A stretch of DNA of 64,000 nt from Litsea cubeba (Eukaryota > Streptophyta > Magnoliopsida > Laurales > Lauraceae): NCBI GenBank assembly GCA_012931725.1, contig CM022952.1, positions 59,287,772 through 59,351,771 of the forward strand, written 5' to 3'. Shown here one piece after another: positions 1-10,598 of this stretch (position 1 is the stretch's first letter; the number at the start of each line of letters is the position of its first letter). The notes beneath the pieces are model-generated. The model was not told where the DNA came from. It searched no databases and was given only the letters and a program-made list of their open reading frames with translations. A program made the translations under genes and the position numbers.

Positions 1-1585
1 GCGAACACCGTGGTAGTAAAGAAGAAGACTGGAAAGTGGAGAGTCTGCGTCGACTTCACCGACCCTTAACAAGCGTGTCCCAAAGACTGCTTTCCACTCT
101 CGAAGATCGACCAAATGATCGATGCCACTGCCGGTCATGAAAGGATGAGCTTCCTTGACGCTTACCGCGTCTATCACAGATACCCATGTACGGACCTGAC
201 GAAGAGAAAATGGCATTCATCACTCCTAGGGGGGCCTACTGCTATAAGGTGATGCCGTTCGGACTCAAGAATGCAGGGGCGACCTACCAGACGTTGGTCA
301 CCAAGATGTTTCCGAGACCAGCTCGGCAAGACAGTCGAGGTGTACATTGACGACATGGTCATCAAGTCCATGCTATCTCACGACCATCTGACAGACCTCG
401 GCAGGTGTTCGACGTTCTCCGAAAGTTCGGACTGAAACTAACGCCTCCAAATGCGCATTCGGAGTCGGCTCTGGCAAGTTCTTAGGGAGCCTCGTCACGA
501 GACGAGGTATTAAAGCAAACCCAGATTAAATCTCAGCAATCCTGGGAATTCAGAGCCCGGCAACGACGAAGCAGGTCCAGCGGCTCACTGGCATGGCCGC
601 CGCTCTCAACCGCTTCATCAGCAGGTCTTCCGACAAATGTCGTCCTTTCTTTCAGCTGCTGAAGAAGAACCTGAAGTTCGAGTGGACCCCGGAGTGCGAC
701 TCGGCTCTCCAAGAGCTCAAAGCTTACCTGGCCTCACTTCCACTGCTGTCGACCCCGAAGAAAGGCGAAGCACTGTATTTATACTTGGCGGTCTCGGATC
801 ATGCTGTGAGCTCAGTACTGGTCAGAGAAGATGAAGGGCAGCAGAAGCCCATTTATTACACAAGCAAGACCCTCCTCGACGCAGAGACCAGATACTTGCA
901 GATGGAGAAGCTCGCACTGGCTCTCGTCAGTGCCTCTCGAAAGCTCACACACTATTTCCAGGCCCACACAATAGTGGTGGTTACTGAGCACCAGCTCAAG
1001 TCTGTCTTCCGGAAGGCCCGACTTCTCCGGACGCATTTCAAGATGGGCCATGGAGCTGGGACAGTACGACATCCAGTACCAACCCAGGACAGCGATCAAG
1101 GCACAGATTTTGGCGGACTTCATCGTGGAGTTTACTTCACCAAGTTCGAGGCCGAGCCCACTCGACCCCGAACTGGGGGCGGGGGGCATGACGACTTAGT
1201 CTCGAGGACTGATTACGAGAAATCTCGGGATACGTTCCGTGATTCAGCTTGGAAGGTCTTCGTTGACGGGTCCTCTACCTCTAATAGGGCTGGCGTCGGC
1301 GTAGTTCTCCAGTCTCCAGAAGGGCTAGTCATTGAGCAGGCCCTGACCCTTGACTTCCGAGCATCAAACAACGAGGCAGAATACGAAGCGTTGCTAGCAG
1401 GGCTGAATAGTGCCAAGATTCTCGGAGCTCAACAGCTGGTGGTCTTCAGTGACTCACAGTTGGTGACGAGCCAGCTCACTGGAGATTACCAGGCTCGCGA
1501 CGACAGAATGGCGGCCTATTTGACCCTTGCCAAGAAGCTCCTCTCTCAATTCTCGGAAGCAAAAGATTGGCAGAGATTCTAACTC
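1..1585 (+). pseudogene. Tat pol remnant: RT, RNase H and second (archaeal-type) RNase H
   Basis: This encodes the polymerase part of a retrotransposon polyprotein, which copies element RNA into DNA in cytoplasmic particles. The window opens inside RT. The conserved VMPFGLKNAG block begins at about 249 and the YIDDM catalytic motif at 343. Comparison with element 2 shows small indels near 63, 180, 310 and 410-440, so no single frame spans RT. From 593 an open frame of 329 codons covers the end of RT, the classical RNase H and a second RNase H. The classical domain reads TEH where most families have TDH. The second domain keeps FVDGSS, NNEAEYEAL and FSDSQLV, which fit its D-E-D residues. A frameshift near 1560 moves the last catalytic block (HADAL) into the integrase frame. 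Confidence 0.88.
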
Positions 1586-2963
1586 ACACGCTGACGCACT
1601 CGCCAACCTAGCTTCCGCCGTCGAAGCTGGAAGAAAGAGGACTGTGGAAGTAGGCTCGCTGACATCGCCAAGTATAGAACTTCACCCACCACGGCAAACC
1701 ATGTGCATCGATCTCGGGCCCAGTTGGATGGATCCTATCATCGCGTACCTCAAGGACGACCAACTCCCCGAGGACATAGCTCAAGCTCACAAAATCAGGC
1801 TAAGGGCAGCCCGGTTCTGGCTCTCTCCAGAAGGAAAACTGTACAGAAAGTCCTTCACAGGTCCCTATCTCCAGTGCATCCACCCAAGCCGAGTTGAAGA
1901 CTTCATCTACGATATACATGAAGGCATCTGCGGAAGTCATATCGAAGGAAGGTCACTAGCATACCGGGCTATAAGCCAAGGATACTGGTGGCCATACATG
2001 CAGAAGGACGCACAGATGTACGCTATGAAATGCGAGAAGTGCCAGAAGTTCTCGCACAACCTCCATCAACCTGCACAGGATCTGAGCCCACTCTCCAGCC
2101 CGTGGCCCTTTGCCCAGTGGGGGCTGGACATCGTAGGACCTCTCCATCGAGCTCCAGGGAATAAGAGGTGGCTGATAGTGGCCACTGACTATTTCACCAA
2201 GTGGATAGAGGCAGAAGCATTATCTTCCATCACTGAGCGGGACTCCAAAAACTTCGTATGGAAGAACATCATCACGAGGTTCGGCATCCCTCGAATCTTG
2301 GTCTCTGACAAAGGGACCCAATTAGACTCCAGCCTCTTCAAAAAGTTCTGCAAGGAGCTCGGCATCAGGAACCATTACTCGACTCCAGCCTATCCCCAGA
2401 GCAACGGCCAAGCCGAGATCTCAAACAAAGTGGTCCTTGATGGACTCAAAAAGAGACTCGACAGGGCCAAAGGGAGATGGGTGGAAGAGTTACCCAGTGT
2501 GCTGTAGGCATACAGGACTACCCCGAGGCGCTCCACTTCGGAAACTCCATTCTCCTTGGCATATGGAATGGAGGCCGTGATCCCGCTTGAGACCGGCCTT
2601 CCAACGCTTAGGTCTGAACTTTTTGACCAAAGTCAAAACGAGAAGAACCTGACCCTGAGATTGGACTTGGCCGAAGAATGCAGAGAAGCGGCGTCCATCC
2701 GATTAGCAGCTTATCAGCAACGGCTCGCAAGAGACTACAATCAGAGAGTTCGGGAAAGGCAGTTCTCCATTGGAGAACTGGTTCTGAAGAAAGCACTGCC
2801 TGCGGACAAGGACCCGAACCAAGGCAAGTTGGCTCCAAACTGGCGCGGCCCGTTCAAAGTGGTCTAGACCGCAGGCCGGTCCGCGTACAAGCTCGAGGAT
2901 ATGGATGGAAAGCTATTGCCACGGCCATGGAACGCCTCGCACCTCAAAAAATTTTACTTTTGA
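1527..2963 (+). pseudogene. Tat pol remnant: integrase
   Basis: Integrase joins the cDNA of the element to chromosomal DNA. The frame starting at 1527 overlaps the RNase H frame by a frameshift. It first carries the end of the second RNase H (HADALANLAS), then an H-H-C-C zinc-binding region (GICGSH, later KCEKCQKF). The catalytic core follows with D-D-E in GLDIVG, LVSDKGTQ and SNGQAEI. A TAG at 2505-2507 replaces the Trp codon of the LWAYRT block. The frame resumes to a second TAG at 2865-2867. The final residues before the natural TGA at 2961-2963 match the same C-terminus in element 2 (10239-10598, - strand). Three or more lesions make it non-functional. Confidence 0.88.
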
Positions 2964-3146
2964 AATGTACTCAGTTTACGCAGATTAATGAAGAACATTT
3001 CCTCCCAAAAGTCTCCCTTACTGTTCTAAGTCAAGGACCGCGGCAATAACGCAATTCTCCAGCTCGGCAGCAGTGCACGGGGTCATCTTAGCTTCGGAAA
3101 TCAAATCGGCAAAGGAATGACTTCGCCCTTTCCAGCTCGGCAGAAA

Positions 3147-3400
3147 CATCTCCACTCGTGCGATAAGCGCATCTCGGCCCTCGAGCCAGATAGCCAGCAC
3201 GGCCCCTGGTGAAGAGCCAGGGGGACATCTCCACTCGTGCAATAAGCGCATCTCGGCCCTCGAGCCAGATAGCCAGCACGGCCCCTGGTGAAGAGCCAGG
3301 GGGACATCTCCACTCGTGCGATAAGCGCATCTCGGCCCTCGCGCCAGATAGCCAGCACGGCCCCTGGTGAAGAGCCAGGGGGATCGCCTTATTTGCACGC
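3147..3400 (+). repeat. 79-bp tandem repeat, three copies, after pol
   Basis: Units start at 3147, 3226 and 3305 and are nearly identical. Each begins CATCTCCACTCGTG and ends near CCTGGTGAAGAGCCAGGGGG, which can pair internally (CCTGG/CCAGG). The array sits about 180 bp after the pol stop, the position where Tat elements are known to carry fast-changing tandem repeats. Open frames crossing it on the minus strand are by-products of the repetition. Confidence 0.9.
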
Positions 3401-3814
3401 CTAATCACGGGGCTACTATCCTGAACACTTTGATCCCGGACTAAGGCAGCTCGGCACTTACCGAGCTCATATACTTAAGCAAAATTTTCTTTCTACTGCT
3501 TAGTAACACCACTCGCCATCACAACACTTAGCTCCCTGGGGGCCTACATCGCATTCTAAAAGCTACATCTATTAAGCGCGGCTAATCGATCGCGGGCTTC
3601 CAAGATGTGGGAGTTCGGTCATATAGCCGAAGTGAAACACTTGACACATTCAGATCAAACAAAAGTACAAAAAAAATAGAACGCAAAGTAGACTTCCATT
3701 CAAAGTAAAAGAGTTTCATTACATTGAAACTAACAGATTTGTACATAAAGGGCGCGACGCGCCAGAAAAAGAAATTACATCAAAAAGGCCGAAGAGAAGA
3801 GCAGCCGAAGGGCT
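3401..3814. other. Non-coding spacer of Tat element 1
   Basis: This lies between the 79-bp array and the end of the antisense gene. It contains several CTCGGC/GCCGAG motifs, also common in the rest of this element and in its LTR. No coding potential or repeat is visible. On the minus strand it would be the 3' untranslated region of the antisense gene. Confidence 0.5.
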
Positions 3815-5963
3815 TCAAGCAGCAGGCGCCTTAGATGTTGGAGTCGCGGCGGCAGGAGGGGCTCCAGAGGTAGAAGCGACGGCTGGAGTCGCAGCAGCAG
3901 CGGGCGCATCAGTCGTTGATGGGGGGAGTTTCGGTTCCGGCTCGGCAGTGGGGTCCCTCCAAGAGTCTGCCGCGGGGATCGGCTCAGTGTCAGAGCGCGG
4001 GTACTCATCCGGGCTGATGTATGCCGGATGATCCCTAGGGACCCCCGCCTTCTCGAGGGCCGCTTTCCACCCCATCTCCCAGGACGAGACTCTTATGTCG
4101 TCAACCTGTACCGCGTACTCCTCGCCAGCCACATCGACGCCATCCTGGAAGGCAGCACTGACCTCGGCCGGATTCCTGAACTCAAGTTCAGCTTTCTGCC
4201 TCTCAAGGTCGGCTATCCTCCTTTCCAGCTCGGCCTCCCTCCTCTTGACAAAGTCAAAATTCGACTTCATCTTGTCAAGCTCGGCGAAGAGGGATTGGTG
4301 CGTCTCCTCATATTCCCTCACCCTCGCTTGGCCTTCCTCCAAGGTCTTCTTCTGCTGCTCGCAGTTGGCCTGGATCCGCTTGAGCTCATTATGGCACTTC
4401 TGGACTCGCGATACCGAGACCTGGGCCATCTGCACAATCTGCAAAGAAAACCGAACCATCAATGAGCAAGAGCTATAATCAAAAGAAAAAATAAAGGGGT
4501 AAAGGAGGGTGTACTTACGCTCAAGCCTCGCCTTCATCTGCGAGGCCAGCAAGGAGATGTCGTCCATCTCATCGTACTTCTCCATGTCCCGTGGCAGAGC
4601 GCAGGCACTGCCCAAGCAGGCAATCACCAGCGGCCCCCCGGAGAGACGGTCCCTTACCGTCATCGGTTTCCCGGGTTGGAGCATGAAGCTCGGCCTCCAG
4701 GGGGCAGGAGAAGCCCGCGTTGACATTCTAGCTGCCAAAGACTCCCCCGCCGAGCCTTCGACCCTGGCCCTTTTCCTGGCCAGGTCATCCCCCTGCGTGG
4801 CCAGGGGGGAGGCGACCAGGGGAGTTCCGGTCCCGGTCGCGGCGAGCGGCATCGGCGTCCGCGCAGAAGGAGCCGCGGTGGAAGAAGAAGGTGCGCCCGA
4901 CGAAGAGGGCGCGCGAGAAGAAGACGCGGCACCCCTACCTCTGCCTCCCACGGGCAGGGGCCTTGAGGTTTTTGAAGACCGGTTCGGGCGGGTCTTGTCC
5001 ATTGTCTCCTCTGAGTCGCTCTCTGATGATAGAACGATCCTTCCGATCGTCTCAGCGTTATCCTCCTCGGACCCCTAGGTAGAGGTCTCAGAGTTGGATG
5101 CGGCACGGCCCTCAGAGTCAGTCGCGGTCTGCTCTTCCTCCCCTCTACCTTCCTCCTCTACCTCCGCCGCGGCTTTCGTGTGGTGAGCGATATGCTTCTT
5201 GCTCCTGTAGCCGCGGTACCTGGGCTCGTACCCCAGCAGCTTCCACGCCGACCTGTCCTCGTGGCCGTGGTAGCTCTCCAAGGTCCGGATCCAAGACTTG
5301 TTTGGCTTCCAGCCGTCCCGGCCTACAGCCGCTCTCTTCTGACGAGCACCTGCATAGCAAACAAAGGGCATGAGCCTGGCAAAGCGAAGGAGCAGAAGAA
5401 ATAAAAGGCGTACTAAGACTGTAATTACTTAGAGGGGTGCCGAAGTGACGGGGGATCTTGAAAAATCTTTCCGCGATGGGCTCGTCATCGCTGAACTCCC
5501 AGTTGCCCGTGACCATCAGACGGTCGTCCCCGGCATATTTATTGGAATCCTCCAGGGCTTGCACAAATGGCCTCCGACCTGGCTTGATGCGGAGGTAGTA
5601 CATATCCTTCCCGGATTTGCAAATGTCATAGGCGTCCTCGATATCGTGGACGCCGAGACCGATGCCCAAAATTGTATTGAGCACGTCCGTGCCCATTACA
5701 ATTTTGAAACTGTTGGGCATCAGTTGGCAGGGGCAGAGGTTCCATGCCCTAAGACACTCCCTAAGTAGAGGGCGGAGGGGAAACCTAACCCCGCCCTTGA
5801 TTACGGGTACTAGGGGGAATGGCATCCAGCCGCCATAAAAGTCACCAAGGATATGGGCAACAGGAGGGGTCGCCATGACTTGGACCCCATCTGGGATGTT
5901 ATACCTAACCCTAAGGTCGGCTAACCCTCTCTCAGACTCTATCTAGTGGCTGTAAATGCCCAT
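3815..5963 (-). pseudogene. Antisense extra gene of Tat element: transposase_28-like ('putative gypsy type transposon') protein
   Basis: The N-terminal part (about 5960-5430) matches my memory of the plant 'putative gypsy type transposon' domain (Pfam Transposase_28): FPLRPLLRECL, then CPCQLMPNSFKI, then YYLRIKPG. It is followed by a basic and acidic linker, a Pro/Ser/Ala-rich stretch, a predicted coiled coil (about 4430-4150, rich in E, R, K, Q and L) and an Ala/Pro-rich tail. A likely start is the ATG at 5963. The frame carries a TAG at codon 7 (5943-5945) and another at 5075-5077. A GT-AG intron fits at 5350-5428. A second intron-like stretch near 4439-4518 has canonical borders but the wrong phase. 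Its role is unknown; extra genes between pol and the 3' LTR are established for Tat elements. Confidence 0.75.
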
Positions 5964-6657
5964 CTCCCAAATGAAAAAGCTAGAAGAAGGGAAGAATGTG
6001 TTGGAAGCAAAGGAAAATCCTAGACAGAACCCTAAGAAACAGGTTGAAATAGGAATGAAAGGAATGAGACTTATGAAAAGGTCAACAGCAGAAATGGTCA
6101 ACAGAACCCTAGCAGCACCTCCTTCTGGCGAAAAGTCTGGAAAATCTCTGCAGCAGTCTCTCTCGTTCAGGGAGGCGAAAGCAGGGAATGAAGAAGAAAG
6201 CTTTGGAAACGAAGAAGAAAGCTTTGGATGCAAAGCAGAAAAAGACAGAGTTCTGGAAAATGAAGATAAGGAAGAAAGAAGAAGTAAAAGAGGCGCCCCC
6301 TACTTATAGCCCAAAAAAGAGCTCCTAATCATGGCGCCTTTTCGAATTTCAAAGAAGGCGCGTCTTTTCGCTGCGCGCGCCGCCATGAAAAGACGGGCCA
6401 GCCAAGCTAAAGGGGACACGTGGAAGCGCCAGCCTGTTTTCCATGCGTCATTTAATACCTCGGACACCGAAGCGACAGCGGGCAGAGATAAGGACACAGG
6501 GGCTGCGCGGCATTAAATGTGATTTCAAAAACCATAAGCTATTTGGGCTTCCTCCGGACTTGAATGCAAGGGCATCGCGGCACGCTGCATCTCGACATAC
6601 TCTCTACGAGTCCTTGTCAGCTTCCGACCTCAAAGAGTTGGGATACTCTAAGGGCTC
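5964..6657. other. Leader and upstream region of the antisense gene
   Basis: This stretch lies between the antisense gene and the polypurine tract and has no convincing plus-strand gene. A purine-rich stretch at 5970-6290 contains a short tandem duplication (GAAGAAGAAAGCTTTGGA-like, about 6190-6230). A G-box-like ACACGTGG lies at 6416-6423 and the TATA-like site at 6301-6309, both suitable for minus-strand transcription. Confidence 0.5.
6301..6309 (-). promoter_or_regulatory. TATA-like box for the antisense gene
   Basis: On the minus strand this reads CTATAAGTA. It sits about 340 bases before the ATG at 5963 and downstream of the G-box-like motif at 6416-6423. The position would drive the antisense gene independently of the LTR. 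This is inference from motif and position only. Confidence 0.45.
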
Positions 6658-6674
6658 AAAAGCTGGGGGGCAAT
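6658..6674 (+). promoter_or_regulatory. Polypurine tract of Tat element 1
   Basis: The purine-rich AAAAGCTGGGGGGCAAT lies directly before the TGTGTGGGG start of the LTR. It is the expected primer for plus-strand DNA synthesis and fixes the LTR boundary. Confidence 0.8.
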
Positions 6675-7485
6675 TGTGTGGGGATATTTTCACTAAGCCG
6701 AGATCAAAGCTAGTCCCGGTCTTAAGAGTTTAATCTTACCTCCACTCAGCCGAGACGGACTGCGGCTAAAGGGTCGCGGCACTCGCCGAGATGAGCACCC
6801 CCGAGGTCAGGTGTTACGGGACATTGTACACCGACCTCGGCACGACAGATTTGACAGGCGCTGATGGGACTGTCGACAAGATGGAGGCACGTACTAAGGC
6901 GTGCCCTGCGACCCATCAATTCTGACAAAACGGCGTATACAGAGTACGTGCGCCCCCAAAGCATGGCTCCAGGCCAGGCCCGATGGGACCTGGCCCAAAA
7001 GTCAAAACCGCCGCCTGGCCCGATAAGATTGGTATTTAATGAGGCATGGGTAGGTAAGACAAGCATTTAATGAATTGTGGGCTGAGTGGACAGGGCCACT
7101 CGAGTGGCCAGGCCCATCTTGGAACTCACCCACGCAAGACATCTCCATCTCCTATAAATGGCATCTCCATCTCCATTCCAAGGTACGCAACCCATAAGAC
7201 ATAGACTTATTCTGCTATTTTCTCTCTATCTCTCTTATTCAGTCCCTGAACTGACTTAAGCATCGGAGAGCCTTGCGCTGCCCACAGCCAGGGTCCTCTG
7301 ACGTGTTTTCTTCTCTTCCTCTTCAGGTTTAACCGGAGCCACGATCATCTTCATCTAAACCACTCAAGACAGGGGTCCTAATCCCTGATCCAAAGTCCGT
7401 AATTTTTAGGCACTTACAGATCCTTGCGTCAAGTGGGTCAAAAGTTTTTTGAAACCTATCCTAAAGGCTCACCCTATTTCCAACA
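6675..7485 (+). repeat. 3' LTR of Tat element 1
   Basis: It starts TGTGTGGGGATATTTTCAC after the polypurine tract and ends near CTATTTCCAACA, giving TG...CA ends and about 811 bp. The first bases match the start of the LTR of element 2 (20621 on the minus strand, TGTGTGGGGAGATTTCC), but the rest is only loosely alike. The exact 3' border is inferred, because no second LTR copy or target duplication is available. Confidence 0.75.
7153..7159 (+). promoter_or_regulatory. TATA box in LTR of Tat element 1
   Basis: TATAAAT follows a CT/AC-rich stretch about two thirds into the LTR, where the U3 promoter of plant LTR elements normally lies. A CT-rich initiator-like region follows at about 7205-7240. 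Confidence 0.6.
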
Positions 7486-9306
7486 GATATATACAACACA
7501 TAAAAGAAATGATTTGGCTTTACTGACTAAAATATGCATTCTGAAGTTTTCTAAGAATGCCCGCTGTGTTCAATAGCTCGGGCAGTTAGAATTCATTGAA
7601 AAGAGTCTGCAACATTGTCATTTGTTCCGGGATATGCATCTGAACTTGCTCCCCCAGAGGGAAGATCTCTGGTTGATCATATATACTCATATAGAGGAGC
7701 ATGATTTGGGTAACTGTTTCAAATGTGTGTTTTTGAGCAGCCTATGTTTTTGCTTTTATACCACCTTTTACTTCATTGCAGACAGCAGGATGAGTGATTT
7801 TGGGAGGAATATCAGTTTAGTTCACCCCAAATCATCTGTAATATTGTCAGTTCAGTTCAGCAATTAAGGTAAGAGCATGCAATTTACACGGTTGGATTCA
7901 TCATGTGTTAGAATGATACCGATATATTTCAAACATGGTCGATTTAATGTGTAATTTATTTGGCTTTGAGTAAATTTTGGCACAATTCAAGGTGAGGTTT
8001 GTGATGTGAGTTCGTTGGATCAAGTAATGCTGACTCCACACTCGTTTAATAGGTTGCGAATATGGTCATGACATCAGAGAGAATCATTTCTGTATTCAAA
8101 TTAAGTATGCATATCTCATCCAAAAAACTATCTAACTCATGGGCCCATTGAATGATCAATACCTAAAGATCCATGGATCGAGAAATTCTCATCATTGTGA
8201 TGATGGCCATAAGAAGAACCTTGAAAAGGTAAACACACACATGTGCCCAATCACCGTCTCATAAATACAAGAATCACCTGCATTCCTACCCATCCAATTA
8301 GTGGCCAATCAATTAGCAACTAATAAGAAACCATAGTAATCCAATTAACGAGTCAAATCAAATCATTAAAGTAAAAGTATTGTAAAACATCAAATCAAAA
8401 GAGATAAAAATATAATGGGGTTATGATTGTATCGTGTCTTATTGTCATTTAATAGAGAAAGGATGTTGTTTTCTTGACTCTTTTTTTTTTTAAACGGAAA
8501 ATTTTAAAGATGTATACTTTTGATGTGACCCTTTTGCCTGAAAAAACGGAGCTTTAAATTACTTTTACTAATTTATTAAATTGCCAAACGCCGTGAATAG
8601 AGTCCAAATCCTCCGATGTAATTCAAACCGTTCAAGATAAAACTCATCGCCTATGATATAGATCATTTCAAAAGGAGAAAGTAACCCTGTATGATTGATA
8701 ACAAGACCGAAATTGTGATGAACACCACACGACTAGTCATGGTTTGCAATGTACTTAATCGGATATTGGGACACACTTATTTTTAATTGAAACTAAGGAT
8801 CTATAAATGGTCCGGATTATCTGTGTGGGCCCCACGATAGAATTTCTGAAAATTTGATACATGATTTTGTGTAATAAGCTTGCCACCCGAACTGGATGAG
8901 ACACCCTAAAATGTTACTTTGTGGAAGCCAAACATCAAGGTGTAATCCAATGTTTAGACATTTCACCTTTTAGATAGACCCTGGAGACGAGAAGGTGGAA
9001 GACTTGAAGATTGGAGATCACAATACAAAGAGGGTGGTAAAATAGCAGATGAAAGGAAAATCTCAAATAAAATTAAAAAAATTATTTGGGTAAACAATAA
9101 AGATCCCGTGGTTGGTTTAATTTATCTTTAGATCCATCCATTGAACAAAAACCTAACTTTTCCCATCACCATCTTTCAGTTTCAGGTGTTTGCATTTTCA
9201 GGAATGAATCTCCTCCTCCTTATTCTCTATCTAGATCTCCTTTTGTTACCTTTTTTTTGGGGTTGGCTTAGATGGGGAAGTTCTATGATTCCTACTTTTG
9301 TGTCTG

Positions 9307-9340
<34 letters not shown>

Positions 9341-9596
9341 TGAAATTCATCTGCTTTTTGGTTTTTATGAGATGGGTGTTGGGTATTTCCTAGTTTTAGC
9401 TAATTATTCCTAGGTGGGTGGAAAAAGTTTCTAATTTTTTTTGTTTGCATTCCTTTTGTATGGGTGTTGACACTTTTAATACTTTTTTTTCCTTCTAACT
9501 GCTACTAGATTTCTCTATTTTTCTTTTCTTTTGGATTAGTTATTCCAAATTCTTTCTTTTCTTCTGCACTTCAGTGCTTGCACTGCTTTTTTCAAA
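7486..9596. other. Unassigned AT-rich sequence between two Tat elements
   Basis: I recognise no gene here. The short open frame at about 7560-7700 looks exon-like but matches nothing I know. A run of 30 G lies at 9309-9338. The stretch contains neither the missing 3' LTR nor the missing antisense gene of element 2, so it is either older flanking DNA or an unrecognised insertion. Confidence 0.4.
9309..9338. repeat. Homopolymer of 30 G
   Basis: An uninterrupted run of 30 guanines lies in otherwise AT-rich sequence. It could form stacked G-quadruplexes if real. Similar runs elsewhere in the window replace ordinary sequence, so an assembly or base-calling artefact is a serious alternative. Confidence 0.9.
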
Positions 9597-9766
9597 GACT
9601 TGTCACTGGCCGAAATGGATTGGCCGAGACGAGCTGTCATGTGCCGAGATGAACCCAGAGTTGAGGGTTTCGGCTGTGTGAGCCTGAGTTCGGGAACCAT
9701 CTCGGGAGGTGTACGAACCCTGGTTTTTAGGGAAGACTGGATGTGTAAATCCGAAGTCAGTCCCAG

Positions 9767-10155
9767 GGTATATGAACCCAGAATTTAGGAAGCGACCTGG
9801 GTGTTATGAACCCGGTGCCGGTCCCAGGGTGTTATGAACCCAGAGTTTAGGAAGCGACCCGGGTGTTATGAACCCGGTGCCGGTCCCAGGGTGTTATGAA
9901 CCCAGAGTTTAGGAAACGACCCGGGTGTTATGAACCCGGTGTCGGTCCAAGGGTGTTATGAACCCAGAGTTTAGGAAGCAACCCGGGTGTTATGAACCCG
10001 GTGTCGGTCCAAGGGTGTTATGAACCCAGAGTTTAGGAAGCAACTCGAGTGTTATGAACCCGGTGCCGGCCCCAGGGTGTTATGAACCCAGAGTTTAGGA
10101 AGCGACCCGGGTGTTATGAACCCGGTGCCGGTCCAAGGGTGTTATGAACCCGAAG
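9767..10155 (-). repeat. 62-bp tandem repeat, about six copies, after pol of element 2
   Basis: Units start at 9767, 9829, 9891, 9953, 10015 and 10077, with a partial unit at 10139. Each unit holds two related half-units beginning GTGTTATGAACCC, one followed by AGAGTTTAGGAAG and one by GGTGCCGGTC. The array lies about 85 bp after the pol stop. It shares no sequence with the 79-bp array at the same place in element 1. Confidence 0.9.
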
Positions 10156-10238
10156 CTGCCGAACTCAGACCAGACGAGATGACACAGATTTGATGACAAG
10201 GCAAACGTTGCTTTCATTGATTCTGAAACTTGTTACAT

Positions 10239-10598
10239 CTAATAGAAATAGAATTTCTTCAAGTGAGACGCATTCCACGGTCTCGGCAACTGCCTGCCTT
10301 CTAAATCCTCAAGTTTGTAAGAGGATCGTCCTGCTAGTGAGACCACTCTGAACGGGCCATGCCAGTTTGGGGCCAATTTTCCTTCATTCGGATCTTTGTC
10401 AGCTGGCAGGGTCTTCTTCACAACCAGTTCTCCTACTGAAAAGCTCCTTTCTCTGACTTTTTCATTGTATCCTCTAGCTAGCCGCTGTTGATAGTCAGTC
10501 AGTCGTAGGGCTGCCGCTTCTCAACGCTCGTCCGCTAGATCCAGCTCCATCGCCAAGTTCATTTCGTTTCGGCCTTGGTCGACCAGCTTTGTCCTCAG
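10239..10598 (-). pseudogene. Tat element 2 integrase C-terminus, detached by the CACTA insertion
   Basis: On the minus strand this encodes the chromodomain-free integrase tail: a charged helix, YQQRLARGYN, VRERSFSVGELV, then LAPNWHGPFRVV and the end LPRPWNASHLKKFYFY. It aligns nearly residue for residue with 2610-2963 of element 1. An in-frame stop lies near 10520-10530, after the ADER-like segment. It continues the open frame at 15957-18936. Confidence 0.85.

Larger units (their letters stand above)
1..7485 (+). mobile_element. Tat-lineage Ty3/gypsy element 1, 3' portion
   Basis: The order is pol (RT, RNase H, second RNase H, integrase), a tandem array, an antisense extra gene, a polypurine tract and one LTR. 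This is the layout known for Tat-lineage gypsy elements. The 5' LTR, gag, protease and the start of RT lie outside the window or are lost. Several frameshifts and stops in pol show that the copy is dead. The pol is close in sequence to that of element 2 (9597-20621, opposite strand), but the arrays differ and the LTRs share little beyond their first bases, so these are related families rather than copies of one. Confidence 0.85.

Noticed and set aside
812..1416. Minus-strand open frames opposite the Tat pol
   Set aside because: They are shadows of the coding strand without domain similarity.
10239..10421. Short minus-strand open frame as an independent small gene
   Set aside because: It is the integrase C-terminus of Tat element 2, cut off by the CACTA insertion.
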